Assembly (NCBI RefSeq): GCF_000020665.1
Contig: NC_011071.1
Coordinates: 1,416,501-1,480,500, forward strand
Source: Stenotrophomonas maltophilia R551-3
GTDB taxonomy: Bacteria; Pseudomonadota; Gammaproteobacteria; Xanthomonadales; Xanthomonadaceae
DNA length: 64,000 nt
Direction of reading: 5' to 3'
Both the position numbers and the translations under genes were made by a program. Positions 57,076-64,000 of this stretch are shown here, in pieces (the first letter of the stretch is position 1; each line of letters begins with the position of its first letter). Below the pieces are notes generated by a model. It did not search any database. It saw nothing but the letters and a program-made list of their open reading frames with translations, and was not told where the DNA came from.

Positions 57076-57169
57076 AGGGTCGGATCCCGTTTCGCGTGCG
57101 GAACGGGCTCTGACCCTATCTCACTCGCCTGGGGTCAGAGCCCTTTCCTGTGGAAAGGGGGCCGACCCT
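57076..57169. repeat. Two GGGTC-type palindromes between tRNA-Leu genes
   Basis: Units at 57076-57117 and 57131-57169, each with inverted arms (CCCGTTTC.../...GAACGGG; CCCTTTCC/GGAAAGGG) flanked by GGGTCGGA or GGGTCAGA type ends. Same family as 135-178, 194-233 and 46099-46137. Confidence 0.75.
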
Positions 57170-57186
57170 GCCGCCGGATTTCAGGC

Positions 57187-57219
57187 AAAAAAAATCCCCG
57201 CCGAAGCGAGGAGTTTTTT
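57187..57219 (-). terminator. Terminator of tRNA-Leu (third copy)
   Basis: A stem around loop CGAA with one mismatch, flanked by A8 on the left and T6 on the right; on the minus strand a long U-run follows. It lies 4 bp after the tRNA 3' end. Confidence 0.75.
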
Positions 57220-57222
57220 CGT

Positions 57223-57307
<85 letters not shown>

Positions 57308-57435
57308 GTTCCAGAGGCGCAATTGTGAAGATGAATTGGCAGGCTGTCAACGACTTCCCTGAATCTTTTCACGCAGATTCTTCAAAAGGCACGCTGACCC
57401 GTTCTGCACGCCGTCAACGGCTACCATGTAGGGCG

Positions 57436-59895
57436 ATGACTACCAAAAAACCAAGCAAGGGCGGGACCACGTCCCGCAGCCAGGCCCCTAAGAAGGGCGC
57501 CAAGGCGGGCGCAGCCCGCACCACCAAGCCGGGCAAGCCGCTGCCGGGCTGGCTCCCGGAATTGGCCGACGGTGGCGCTCCGCCACGTGGCCGCAGGATC
57601 CGTAGCGCTGATGCCCCGGGCCCGGCCCCTGGCCGCAAGCTGCCGCCGACCGGCAAAGTGATCGACGATCCTTATGCCGCCCGCGAAGCAGAGAAATACG
57701 AACAGCCCATCGCCAGCCGCGAGGCCATCCTGGCCCTGCTGGAACGTTGCGAAGGGCCGCAGACTGCCGAGGAGCTGGGTGCACGCCTGGGCCTGGGCGC
57801 GCCTGACCGTGCCGAGGCGCTGTCGCGCCGGCTCGGCGCCATGGTCCGTGACGGCCAGCTGGTGCAGAACCGCCGCGGCGGCTTCGCACCGATCCAGACC
57901 CTCAACCTGGTCACAGGCGTGGTGATCGCCAACCCGGAAGGGTTCGGCTTCCTGCGTCCGGTCGAGGGCGGCGACGACCTGTTCCTGCCGCCGTATGAAA
58001 TGCGCAAGGTGATGCACGGCGACAAGGTGCTCGCCCGCGTTACCGGCATCGACCACCGTGGCCGACGCGAGGGCAGCATCGCCCGCGTGCTGGAACGTGG
58101 CATGACCCGTCTGATCGGTCGCTTCAGCATCGAGATGGGCATCAATTACGTGGTGCCCGATGACAAGCGCATCCAGCGCAACGTGCAGGTACCGCCGGAT
58201 CAGACCGGTGGTGCGCGCGACGGCCAGCTGGTGGTCTGCGAACTGACCCAGGCGCCGGACAGCCGGCGTCCGCCGATCGGTCGCATCATCGCGGTGCTCG
58301 GCGACAAGCTGACCGCCTCGCTGGTGGTGGAGACCGCCATCCACGGCCATGAACTGCCGTTCGAGTTCCCGCAGGAGGTGTTGGACGAAGCCGCGTCGGT
58401 GCCGCTGGTGGTCGAGCCGGCGATGATCGGCGACCGCGTCGACCTGCGCAGCACGCCGCTGGTCACCATTGATGGCGAGGACGCCAAGGATTTCGACGAC
58501 GCGGTGTACTGCGAGCCGAACGCCGATGGTTTCCGCTTGGTGGTGGCCATTGCCGATGTCTCCAACTACGTGCGTCCCGGCACGCCGCTGGACGAGGAGG
58601 CACAGAAGCGTGCGACCTCGGTGTACTTCCCGGGCTTCGTGGTGCCGATGCTGCCGGAGACCCTGTCCAACGGTATCTGCTCGCTGATGCCGAAGGTCGA
58701 CCGCATGTGCTTCGTCTGCGACATGCAGATCGATCGCGATGGCGTGGTTTCCCACTCGCGCTTCTACGAAGCGGTGATGAATTCGCACGCACGCCTGACC
58801 TACACCCAGGTCTGGCAGGCGGTGGGCGAGGACGATGCTGGCGCGAAGGCGTTCATCGGCGACCTGCTGCCGCAGGTGCAGCGCCTGCACCAGCTGTACA
58901 AGGTGCTGGCCAAGGCACGCGCCAAGCGCGGCGCCATCGAGTTCGAGAGCAGCGAAGTACGCTTCGTTCTGGACAACCGTGGCGAAGTGACCCAGGCCGG
59001 GATGCTGGTGCGCAACGACGCACACAAGCTGATCGAGGAATGCATGATCGCGGCCAACGTGGAGGCAGCAAAGTACCTGCTGTCGCGCCATGTGCCGGCC
59101 CCGTACCGTGTGCATGAGAAGCCGCCGGAGACCAAGTACGCCGACCTGCTGGAGTTCCTGAAGGAATTCAAGCTGAGCCTGCCGCCGTGGTCGAAGGTGC
59201 GCCCGGGTGATTACACCAAGCTGCTGAAGAAGATCCGCGACCGCCCCGATGCAACGCTGCTGGAGTCTGTACTGCTGCGCAGCCAGAGCCTGGCCGTGTA
59301 CAGCCCGGACAACAATGGTCATTTCGGCTTGGCACTGGAGGCGTACGCGCACTTCACCTCGCCGATCCGTCGCTATCCCGACCTGCTGGTGCATCGCGCG
59401 ATCAAGCACGCGTTGTCCGGCAAGCCGCTGGACAAGTTCACCTACAACGCGCGCGAGATGGCGGCGTTGGCGCTGCAGTGTTCCGAGCGCGAGCGCCGTG
59501 CCGACGAGGCCGAACGCGAAGTCGACGAGCGCTACCGCGCGGCGTGGATGGAAAAGCACGTGGGTGGCCAGTTCGATGGCGTGATCAGCGGCGTGACCAG
59601 CTTCGGTCTGTTCGTTGAGCTGGCCGATTCGAAGGTGCAGGGCCTGGTCCACGTGACCCAGTTGCCGCAGGACTATTACAAGTTCGATGCGACCCGCAAG
59701 ACGCTGACCGGTGAACGCCGTGGCAGCAGCTACCGATTGGGTGACCAGGTACGCATTCTGGTGCTGAAGGCCAGCATGGAAGAACGCAAGATCGACTTCC
59801 GCCTGGTCGAGCACAAGGGCGAGGAAGAGGGTGACGGCCTGCCGCCGCTGCCCGAGCGTGGCAAGCCGGCCAAACGCACCAAGAAGCAATATTGA
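57436..59895 (+). CDS. rnr: Ribonuclease R
   Basis: Processive 3'-5' exoribonuclease that degrades structured RNA. 819 residues from ATG 57436 (E. coli 813). A basic, low-complexity N terminus (about residues 1-85), a winged-helix region (REAILALLERCEGPQTAEELGARLGL), cold-shock OB folds (GVVIANPEGFGFLRPVEGGDDLFLP), the RNB catalytic domain with TIDGEDAKDFDDAVYCEP (active-site aspartates) and ESVLLRSQSLAVYSPDNNGHFGLALEAYAHFTSPIRRYPDL, an S1 domain (GVISGVTSFGLFVELAD) and a lysine-rich end. The longer frame back to 57280 runs through the tRNA region and is not used. In E. coli too, rlmB follows rnr. Confidence 0.96.
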   Translation: MTTKKPSKGGTTSRSQAPKKGAKAGAARTTKPGKPLPGWLPELADGGAPPRGRRIRSADAPGPAPGRKLPPTGKVIDDPYAAREAEKYEQPIASREAILALLERCEGPQTAEELGARLGLGAPDRAEALSRRLGAMVRDGQLVQNRRGGFAPIQTLNLVTGVVIANPEGFGFLRPVEGGDDLFLPPYEMRKVMHGDKVLARVTGIDHRGRREGSIARVLERGMTRLIGRFSIEMGINYVVPDDKRIQRNVQVPPDQTGGARDGQLVVCELTQAPDSRRPPIGRIIAVLGDKLTASLVVETAIHGHELPFEFPQEVLDEAASVPLVVEPAMIGDRVDLRSTPLVTIDGEDAKDFDDAVYCEPNADGFRLVVAIADVSNYVRPGTPLDEEAQKRATSVYFPGFVVPMLPETLSNGICSLMPKVDRMCFVCDMQIDRDGVVSHSRFYEAVMNSHARLTYTQVWQAVGEDDAGAKAFIGDLLPQVQRLHQLYKVLAKARAKRGAIEFESSEVRFVLDNRGEVTQAGMLVRNDAHKLIEECMIAANVEAAKYLLSRHVPAPYRVHEKPPETKYADLLEFLKEFKLSLPPWSKVRPGDYTKLLKKIRDRPDATLLESVLLRSQSLAVYSPDNNGHFGLALEAYAHFTSPIRRYPDLLVHRAIKHALSGKPLDKFTYNAREMAALALQCSERERRADEAEREVDERYRAAWMEKHVGGQFDGVISGVTSFGLFVELADSKVQGLVHVTQLPQDYYKFDATRKTLTGERRGSSYRLGDQVRILVLKASMEERKIDFRLVEHKGEEEGDGLPPLPERGKPAKRTKKQY

Positions 59896-59900
59896 AAGGT

Positions 59901-59977
59901 GTGCCGACCAACGGTCGGCACCCACCTCACCCGGTCGGCACCTATCTCACCCGGTAGGTGCCAACCTTGGTTGGCAC
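59901..59977. repeat. SMAG-like repeats upstream of the GFA gene
   Basis: A hairpin at 59901-59921 (GTGCCGACC/GGTCGGCAC) and a full unit with a GTAG head at 59954-59977 (GTGCCAACC/GGTTGGCAC). They separate rnr from the next gene. Confidence 0.75.
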
Positions 59978-59998
59978 GACGTTTCGGAGGAACGCACC

Positions 59999-60493
59999 AT
60001 GCAGGGCCAACCCGAATACAGCGGCGGCTGCCAGTGCGGCGCGATCCGCTTCCAGGCGCGCGGTGAACTGACCGACAGTTCGATCTGCCATTGCCGGATG
60101 TGCCAGAAGGCGTTTGGTGCCTACTACGCGCCGCTGGTCTCGGTGCGCGGCGTGCAGTTCAGCTGGACCCGCGGACAGCCCCGCTATTTCCAGTCGTCCA
60201 ACGTGGTGCGGCGTGGTTTCTGCGCCGACTGCGGTACCCCGTTGACCTATGAAGCCCCCGACGGCGTGGCCGTGGCCGCTGGTGCCTTTGACCAACCCGA
60301 ACGCCTGCCGCCGACGATCCAGTACGGGGTGGAGCGCAAGCTGGGGTTCGTCGACAGCCTGTCCGGCCTGCCGGCGCGGCGCACCGAGGAGGACATCGCG
60401 GCCTTGGAGTTCCTGGCCACGATCGTGTCCCACCAGCACCCCGACCACGACACCCCGCACTGGCCGCCACGCAGCCGCTCCGCCGAAGGCTGA
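59999..60493 (+). CDS. GFA-family zinc protein
   Basis: 164 residues. Zinc-binding cysteines of the glutathione-dependent formaldehyde-activating (GFA/CENP-V) family: GGCQCGAIRF, SICHCRMCQKAFGAYYAPLVSV, and FCADCGTPLTYE. ATG 59999 is preceded by GGAGG. Most members are not proven formaldehyde enzymes, so the substrate is open. It is inserted between rnr and rlmB, with repeats on both sides. Confidence 0.88.
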   Translation: MQGQPEYSGGCQCGAIRFQARGELTDSSICHCRMCQKAFGAYYAPLVSVRGVQFSWTRGQPRYFQSSNVVRRGFCADCGTPLTYEAPDGVAVAAGAFDQPERLPPTIQYGVERKLGFVDSLSGLPARRTEEDIAALEFLATIVSHQHPDHDTPHWPPRSRSAEG

Positions 60494-60500
60494 GCGGCGG

Positions 60501-60629
60501 GTAGCGCCGGGCCGTGCCCGGCGAGCAAAGGCGTGCGGACCAACAGTCCGCACCCACCCGGACCAACGGTCTGCACCCACCCGGACCAACGGTCTACACA
60601 CACCGGGTAGCGCCGGGCCATGCCCGGCG
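60501..60629. repeat. SMAG array between the GFA gene and rlmB
   Basis: Full units with GTAG heads at 60501-60523 and 60607-60629, with the CGCCGGGC/GCCCGGCG stem. Between them are three partial, near-identical copies of a CGGACCAACGGTC-type segment (about 60536-60596), two of them in direct tandem with CACCCAC spacers. Confidence 0.8.
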
Positions 60630-60691
60630 AGCGCGCAGCGCGGTCGGCGCCGATGCTCTACCATAGCCACCCCCTTTCCGGTCCTGCCCGC

Positions 60692-61435
60692 ATGAGCAAG
60701 AACAGCCAGTGGATCGTCGGCGTCAACGCCGTCGCCTCCTCCATCGAGAACGACGCCGAGAACGTCCGCGAAGTGCTGGTCGAGGCCGGTGCGAAGAACC
60801 CGCGCCTGACCGAGATCGAGGAAAACGCCCGCCGCAAGGGCATCGACGTGCGCAAGGTCAACAGCCAGGCGCTGGACGGCGTGGGCGGTTCAGTACGCCA
60901 CCAGGGCGTGGCCGCACGCTATGCCGCGGCCCGGACCTACAGCGAGAACGAGCTGGAAGGCCTGGTCACGGCCGCCGAAGGCAAGGCCCTGCTGCTGGTG
61001 CTGGACGAGGTGCAGGACCCGCACAATCTCGGCGCCTGCCTGCGTTCGGCTGCCGCTGCCGGTGCCACCGCGGTGATCATTCCCAAGGACAAGTCGGCCT
61101 CGGTGAATGCCACCGTGCGCAAGACCTCGGCCGGTGCCGCCGATCTGATCCCGGTGGTGGCGGTGACCAACCTGTCGCGCTGCCTGAAGGATCTGCAGAA
61201 GCAGGGCGTGTGGATCTACGGCCTGGCCGGTGAAGCCACCGCCTCGCTGTACCAGCTGGACCTGAAGGGCAACATCGCCCTGGTGCTGGGCGGCGAAGCC
61301 GACGGCCTGCGCCGCCTGACCCGCGAGAACTGCGATGGCCTGGTCAAGATCCCGATGCCGGGCGAGATCGAGAGCCTGAACGTCTCCGTCGCCGCCGGCG
61401 TCAGCCTGTTCGAGGCCGTGCGCCAGCGCGGTTGA
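60692..61435 (+). CDS. rlmB: 23S rRNA (guanosine-2'-O-)-methyltransferase RlmB
   Basis: SpoU-type (SPOUT) methyltransferase that modifies G2251 in 23S rRNA. 247 residues (E. coli 243). N-terminal substrate-binding domain (QWIVGVNAVASSIE); knot motifs DPHNLGACLRSAAAAGA, LVLGGEADGLRRLTRENCD and IPMPGEIESLNVSVAAGVSLFE. Pairs functionally and by position with rnr, as in E. coli. Confidence 0.96.
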   Translation: MSKNSQWIVGVNAVASSIENDAENVREVLVEAGAKNPRLTEIEENARRKGIDVRKVNSQALDGVGGSVRHQGVAARYAAARTYSENELEGLVTAAEGKALLLVLDEVQDPHNLGACLRSAAAAGATAVIIPKDKSASVNATVRKTSAGAADLIPVVAVTNLSRCLKDLQKQGVWIYGLAGEATASLYQLDLKGNIALVLGGEADGLRRLTRENCDGLVKIPMPGEIESLNVSVAAGVSLFEAVRQRG

Positions 61436-61446
61436 TCGGCTTTCCG

Positions 61447-61583
61447 GTAGCGCCGGGCCATGCCCGGCGGATTGCTTCGCCGGGCATGGCCCGGCGCTAC
61501 CAGCGATCCGATTCACGCATGGCGTGGATCGGCCGTGTCGACCAAGGTCGACACCTACCGGTAGTCGCCAACCTTGGTTGGCG
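61447..61583. repeat. Two SMAG dimers downstream of rlmB
   Basis: A perfect inverted pair with GTAG at the outer ends (61447-61469 and 61478-61500, 8-bp spacer), then a back-to-back pair with GTAG heads facing each other (61535-61558 on minus, 61561-61583 on plus). They fill the gap between the convergent rlmB and macC genes and may act as terminators. Confidence 0.85.
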
Positions 61584-61594
61584 CTCCCGCCGCC

Positions 61595-63034
61595 TCACCC
61601 CGCGCTGCCGCCCAGTGCCTTGAACAAGGTCACGTCGTTGTTCAGCTGGCCTTGGCGCACGCGCGCCAGCGACAGCTCGGCGTCGCGCCGGGTCTGCTGT
61701 GCTTCCAGCCAGGTGCGCAGATCGGTGGCACCCACGCGGTAGCGCACTTCCTGCGCGCGCTCCACTTCCACCGCTTCGTCGTACGAGGCCTGCGAGGCCG
61801 CGACCTGGCGGACCAGCTGCTCGCGTGCCGAGAGTGCGTTGTCCACTTCCGAAAGCGCGGTGTACAGCGTCTTGCGGAAATTGGTTGCAGCAATCTGGTA
61901 CGCGGTGCCGGCGATGTCCGTATCCAGCTGCGCGCGCTGCAGGTTGAGGAACGGCAACGACAGGCCGGCGCCGAGCGTGGCCACCGGGTTGCGCAGCACA
62001 TCGCCCAGCGAGGTTGCACTGGAACCGAGGCTGCCAGTGAGGCTCAGCGCAGGGTAGTACTGGGTGGCGGTGACCTTGATGGTCTTCAGGCTGTTGCGCA
62101 GCCGCAGTTCGGCCGCGCGCAGGTCGGGACGGCGGCCAAGCAGGTCGGTCGGAAGGCCCTCGGCGATGCTCGGGCTGCGAGCGCCGAGCAGGTCCTGGGG
62201 TTCGTCCTGCTGCGGCCACGGCGTGCCGTCCAGCAGGACCGTCAGCGCATTGCGCACTTCCACACGCTGCTGTTCCAGCGCGCTCTGCGAGGCGCGTTGC
62301 GACTGCAGGTTCTGCAGCGCCTGGCGCACTTCCAGGCGCGATACCGCACCGGCGTCGAAGCGTGCCTGCACCAGTTCGCGGGTGCGCTCCAGCCGCTCCA
62401 GGTTGGCCTGGCCGGTGGCGATCGACTGGTTGAGGTAGGCCAGCGTCCAGTACTGGGTGATGCTGTCGCCGATCACCAGCAGCGCGGTGTTCTGCCGGTC
62501 TTCCTCGCTGGCCTCGGCTTCCCAGCGGGCGATGTCGCGCTGGGTGCGCAGGCGGCCCCACAGGTCCACTTCCCAGCCCAGCGAGACGCCGGTGGAATAG
62601 CTGCGGCGCCAGTCGTCGGCCTGGTCGGTGGCGCGGCTGGCGCTGCCACTCACACCTGAAGACGAAGGCTGCGGCCACAACGCGTTGCTGGCCAGGCCAG
62701 CCTGCAGGCGTGAGCGCTGCACGGCCAGGCCGGCGGCGGCCAGATCGCTGTTGGCCGCCAGTGCCTGCGCCACCAGGCGGTCCAGTCGTTCATCGCCGAA
62801 ACCGGTCCACCAGGTGTCCTGGCGGATGTCGCGCCCCGGAGTATCCAGGCTGCTGCGCGGATCGTCGGCGGGCGCATTGAGGGTGGAGTCGCCACGACCG
62901 TAAGTCGCCGCCACGTCGGGGGCCTGCACCGGATAGCGGCCCATGGATGCGCAGCCGGACAGGGCGAGCAGTACAGCGCCCGCCAGCAGCAGGCGCGAGG
63001 GGGCAGGGAAGGGCAGTCGGGTCATCATCTTCAT
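61595..63034 (-). CDS. macC: Outer-membrane factor of the MacABC pump
   Basis: A TolC-like outer-membrane lipoprotein channel, 479 residues from ATG 63034: lipobox LLALSGCAS, DTWWTGFGDERLDRLVAQALAANSDLAAAGLAVQRSRLQ, DLLGRRPDLRAAELRLRNSLKTIKVTATQYYPALSLTGSLG, and LPFLNLQRAQLDTDIA. The start overlaps the macB stop by 4 bp. In S. maltophilia, MacABC with a dedicated outer-membrane protein is described; the symbol rests on that gene order. It is a paralogue of EmrC. Confidence 0.88.
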   Translation of the reverse strand: MKMMTRLPFPAPSRLLLAGAVLLALSGCASMGRYPVQAPDVAATYGRGDSTLNAPADDPRSSLDTPGRDIRQDTWWTGFGDERLDRLVAQALAANSDLAAAGLAVQRSRLQAGLASNALWPQPSSSGVSGSASRATDQADDWRRSYSTGVSLGWEVDLWGRLRTQRDIARWEAEASEEDRQNTALLVIGDSITQYWTLAYLNQSIATGQANLERLERTRELVQARFDAGAVSRLEVRQALQNLQSQRASQSALEQQRVEVRNALTVLLDGTPWPQQDEPQDLLGARSPSIAEGLPTDLLGRRPDLRAAELRLRNSLKTIKVTATQYYPALSLTGSLGSSATSLGDVLRNPVATLGAGLSLPFLNLQRAQLDTDIAGTAYQIAATNFRKTLYTALSEVDNALSAREQLVRQVAASQASYDEAVEVERAQEVRYRVGATDLRTWLEAQQTRRDAELSLARVRQGQLNNDVTLFKALGGSAG

Positions 63035-64000
63035 TCGCGGGCCAGGGCCTCCACCGGGTCGAGCTGCGCGGCGTTGCGCGCGGGCAGGAAGCCGAACGCC
63101 ACGCCGATCAGGGTCGAGCAGGCGAACGCGGCAACGATCGAGGCGGTGGAGAACAGCACCTGGAAGTCGCTGGCGAAGCGGCCGATCATCGAGCCCAGCA
63201 GCAGGGCCAGGCCGATGCCGAGCACGCCGCCGAGCAGGCACACCAGCACTGCTTCGATCAGGAACTGCTGGCGGATATCACTCTGCCGTGCACCGACGGC
63301 CATGCGCACGCCGATCTCGCGGGTACGCTCGGTCACCGACACCAGCATGATGTTCATCACGCCGATACCACCGACCAGCAGTGCGATGGCGGCGATGGCG
63401 CCGATCAGCAGGGTCATCGTGCGCGTGGTCTGCTCGATGGTCTGGCGGATCTCGGCGCTGTTGCTGAGGAAGAAGTCCTCGGTGCCATGGCGCATCGTCA
63501 ACAGGCGGGTGATCGCTTCCTGCGCCGCATCCATCGGCGTGGCGTCGTCCACGCGCACGGTAATGCTGGACACGTGGCTCTGGCCGAGCATGCGCGACAT
63601 CACCGTGGTGTAGGGCAGCCACACGCTCAGGCTGGTGCTGCCGCCGAACCCGAAGCTCTGGCGCTTGGCCACGCCGACCACGCGCGCCGGCACGTTGCCG
63701 AGCAGGATCACCTGGCCGATCGGGTCGGTATCGGGGAAGAACTGGGCCTGGGTGTTCTCGTCGATCACCGCGACCTGGCCGAGGCCCTTCACCGCGTCAC
63801 TGTCGAAGAAGCTGCCGCTGAGCAGGGTCACGCCCTTGACCCGGAAGAACTGCTCGCCAACGCCGCTGACCTGGGCGGTGGAGGACTGGTTGCGGTAACG
63901 CGCGGTGACCGAGGTCGACACGCTGGGCGTGGAGCTGTCGACGTAGCTCTGCCGGGCCAGCGCATCGGCATCACTGGCTTTGAGCGTCTGCACGCGGGCC
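63031..64000 (-). CDS. macB: Macrolide-type ABC transporter MacB, C-terminal part
   Basis: The frame is open to the right edge, so only the last 323 codons are present. Visible are the end of the large periplasmic domain (FFRVKGVTLLSGSFFDSDAV, ARVVGVAKRQSFGFGGSTSLSVWLPY) and the three C-terminal membrane helices of an FtsX-type permease (TLLIGAIAAIALLVGGIGVMNIMLVSVTERTREIGVRMAVGAR, then LLGGVLGIGLALLLGS and IGVAFGFLPARNAAQLDPVEALARE). The N-terminal ATPase domain should lie outside the window. Confidence 0.93.
   Translation of the reverse strand, partial: ARVQTLKASDADALARQSYVDSSTPSVSTSVTARYRNQSSTAQVSGVGEQFFRVKGVTLLSGSFFDSDAVKGLGQVAVIDENTQAQFFPDTDPIGQVILLGNVPARVVGVAKRQSFGFGGSTSLSVWLPYTTVMSRMLGQSHVSSITVRVDDATPMDAAQEAITRLLTMRHGTEDFFLSNSAEIRQTIEQTTRTMTLLIGAIAAIALLVGGIGVMNIMLVSVTERTREIGVRMAVGARQSDIRQQFLIEAVLVCLLGGVLGIGLALLLGSMIGRFASDFQVLFSTASIVAAFACSTLIGVAFGFLPARNAAQLDPVEALARE

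Noticed and set aside
57421..59925. 834-codon minus-strand open frame opposite rnr
   Set aside because: Antisense shadow; rnr shows all RNase R domains in order.
60536..60600. Possible small CRISPR-like tandem repeat
   Set aside because: Only two to three partial copies of a short GGACCAACGGTC segment with tiny spacers, embedded among SMAG units and without cas genes.

Overview
The window is a GC-rich gammaproteobacterial chromosome segment, most likely Stenotrophomonas (S. maltophilia group, Xanthomonadaceae). Three things point there. Many short intergenic palindromes begin with GTAG, the signature of the S. maltophilia SMAG repeats. There is an emrR-emrC-emrA-emrB block and the end of a macB-macC block, both efflux operons described in S. 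maltophilia. The core genes follow Xanthomonas-like order. No phage, plasmid, insertion sequence, integrase or CRISPR array is visible. The clearest additions to a standard chromosome are a fimbrial cluster, regulatory leaders and palindromic repeats.

Left part (1-25281). After a partial membrane protein come phaZ, a methyltransferase and a HemJ-like membrane protein. A long minus-strand series of envelope and information genes follows, read from high to low coordinates: rpsB, tsf, a HDOD-GGDEF protein, pyrH, frr, uppS, cdsA, dxr, rseP, bamA, lpxD, fabZ, lpxA, lpxB, rnhB, dnaE, a lipoprotein and accA. It makes ribosomal and elongation proteins, UMP, isoprenoid carriers, CDP-diacylglycerol, lipid A, the outer-membrane assembly machine, the replicative polymerase and the first fatty-acid enzyme. 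There is no skp gene between bamA and lpxD; a hairpin-rich spacer sits there.

Fimbrial cluster (25502-31204, minus). An archaic (sigma/Csu-type) chaperone-usher operon with pilin, chaperone, usher and two-domain tip protein lies between rpsB and map, which are neighbours in E. coli. It ends with a 79-residue secreted protein and a second chaperone.

Middle (31444-46040). map, glnD, dapD, an unknown gene, a Spx/YffB-like gene and dapE form a tight plus-strand group for lysine and cell-wall precursors and nitrogen signalling. DapD carries a histone-H1-like lysine/alanine tail. asnB is preceded by a 33-codon leader ORF with eight Asn codons, a near-perfect antiterminator and a strong terminator; this looks like ribosome-mediated attenuation responding to asparaginyl-tRNA and is the most interesting regulatory signal in the window. 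A Kef-type antiporter, a penicillin-acylase-family protein and a bacterioferritin lacking the heme-ligand Met follow.

Right part (46144-64000). parC, an AraC regulator divergent from emrRCAB, a small zinc-ribbon membrane protein, three minus-strand tRNA-Leu(CAG) genes around a LysR/TauE pair, rnr, a GFA-family protein, rlmB, and macC with the C-terminal part of macB at the edge.

All gene calls rest on reading the sequence and remembered family features; no database search was run.
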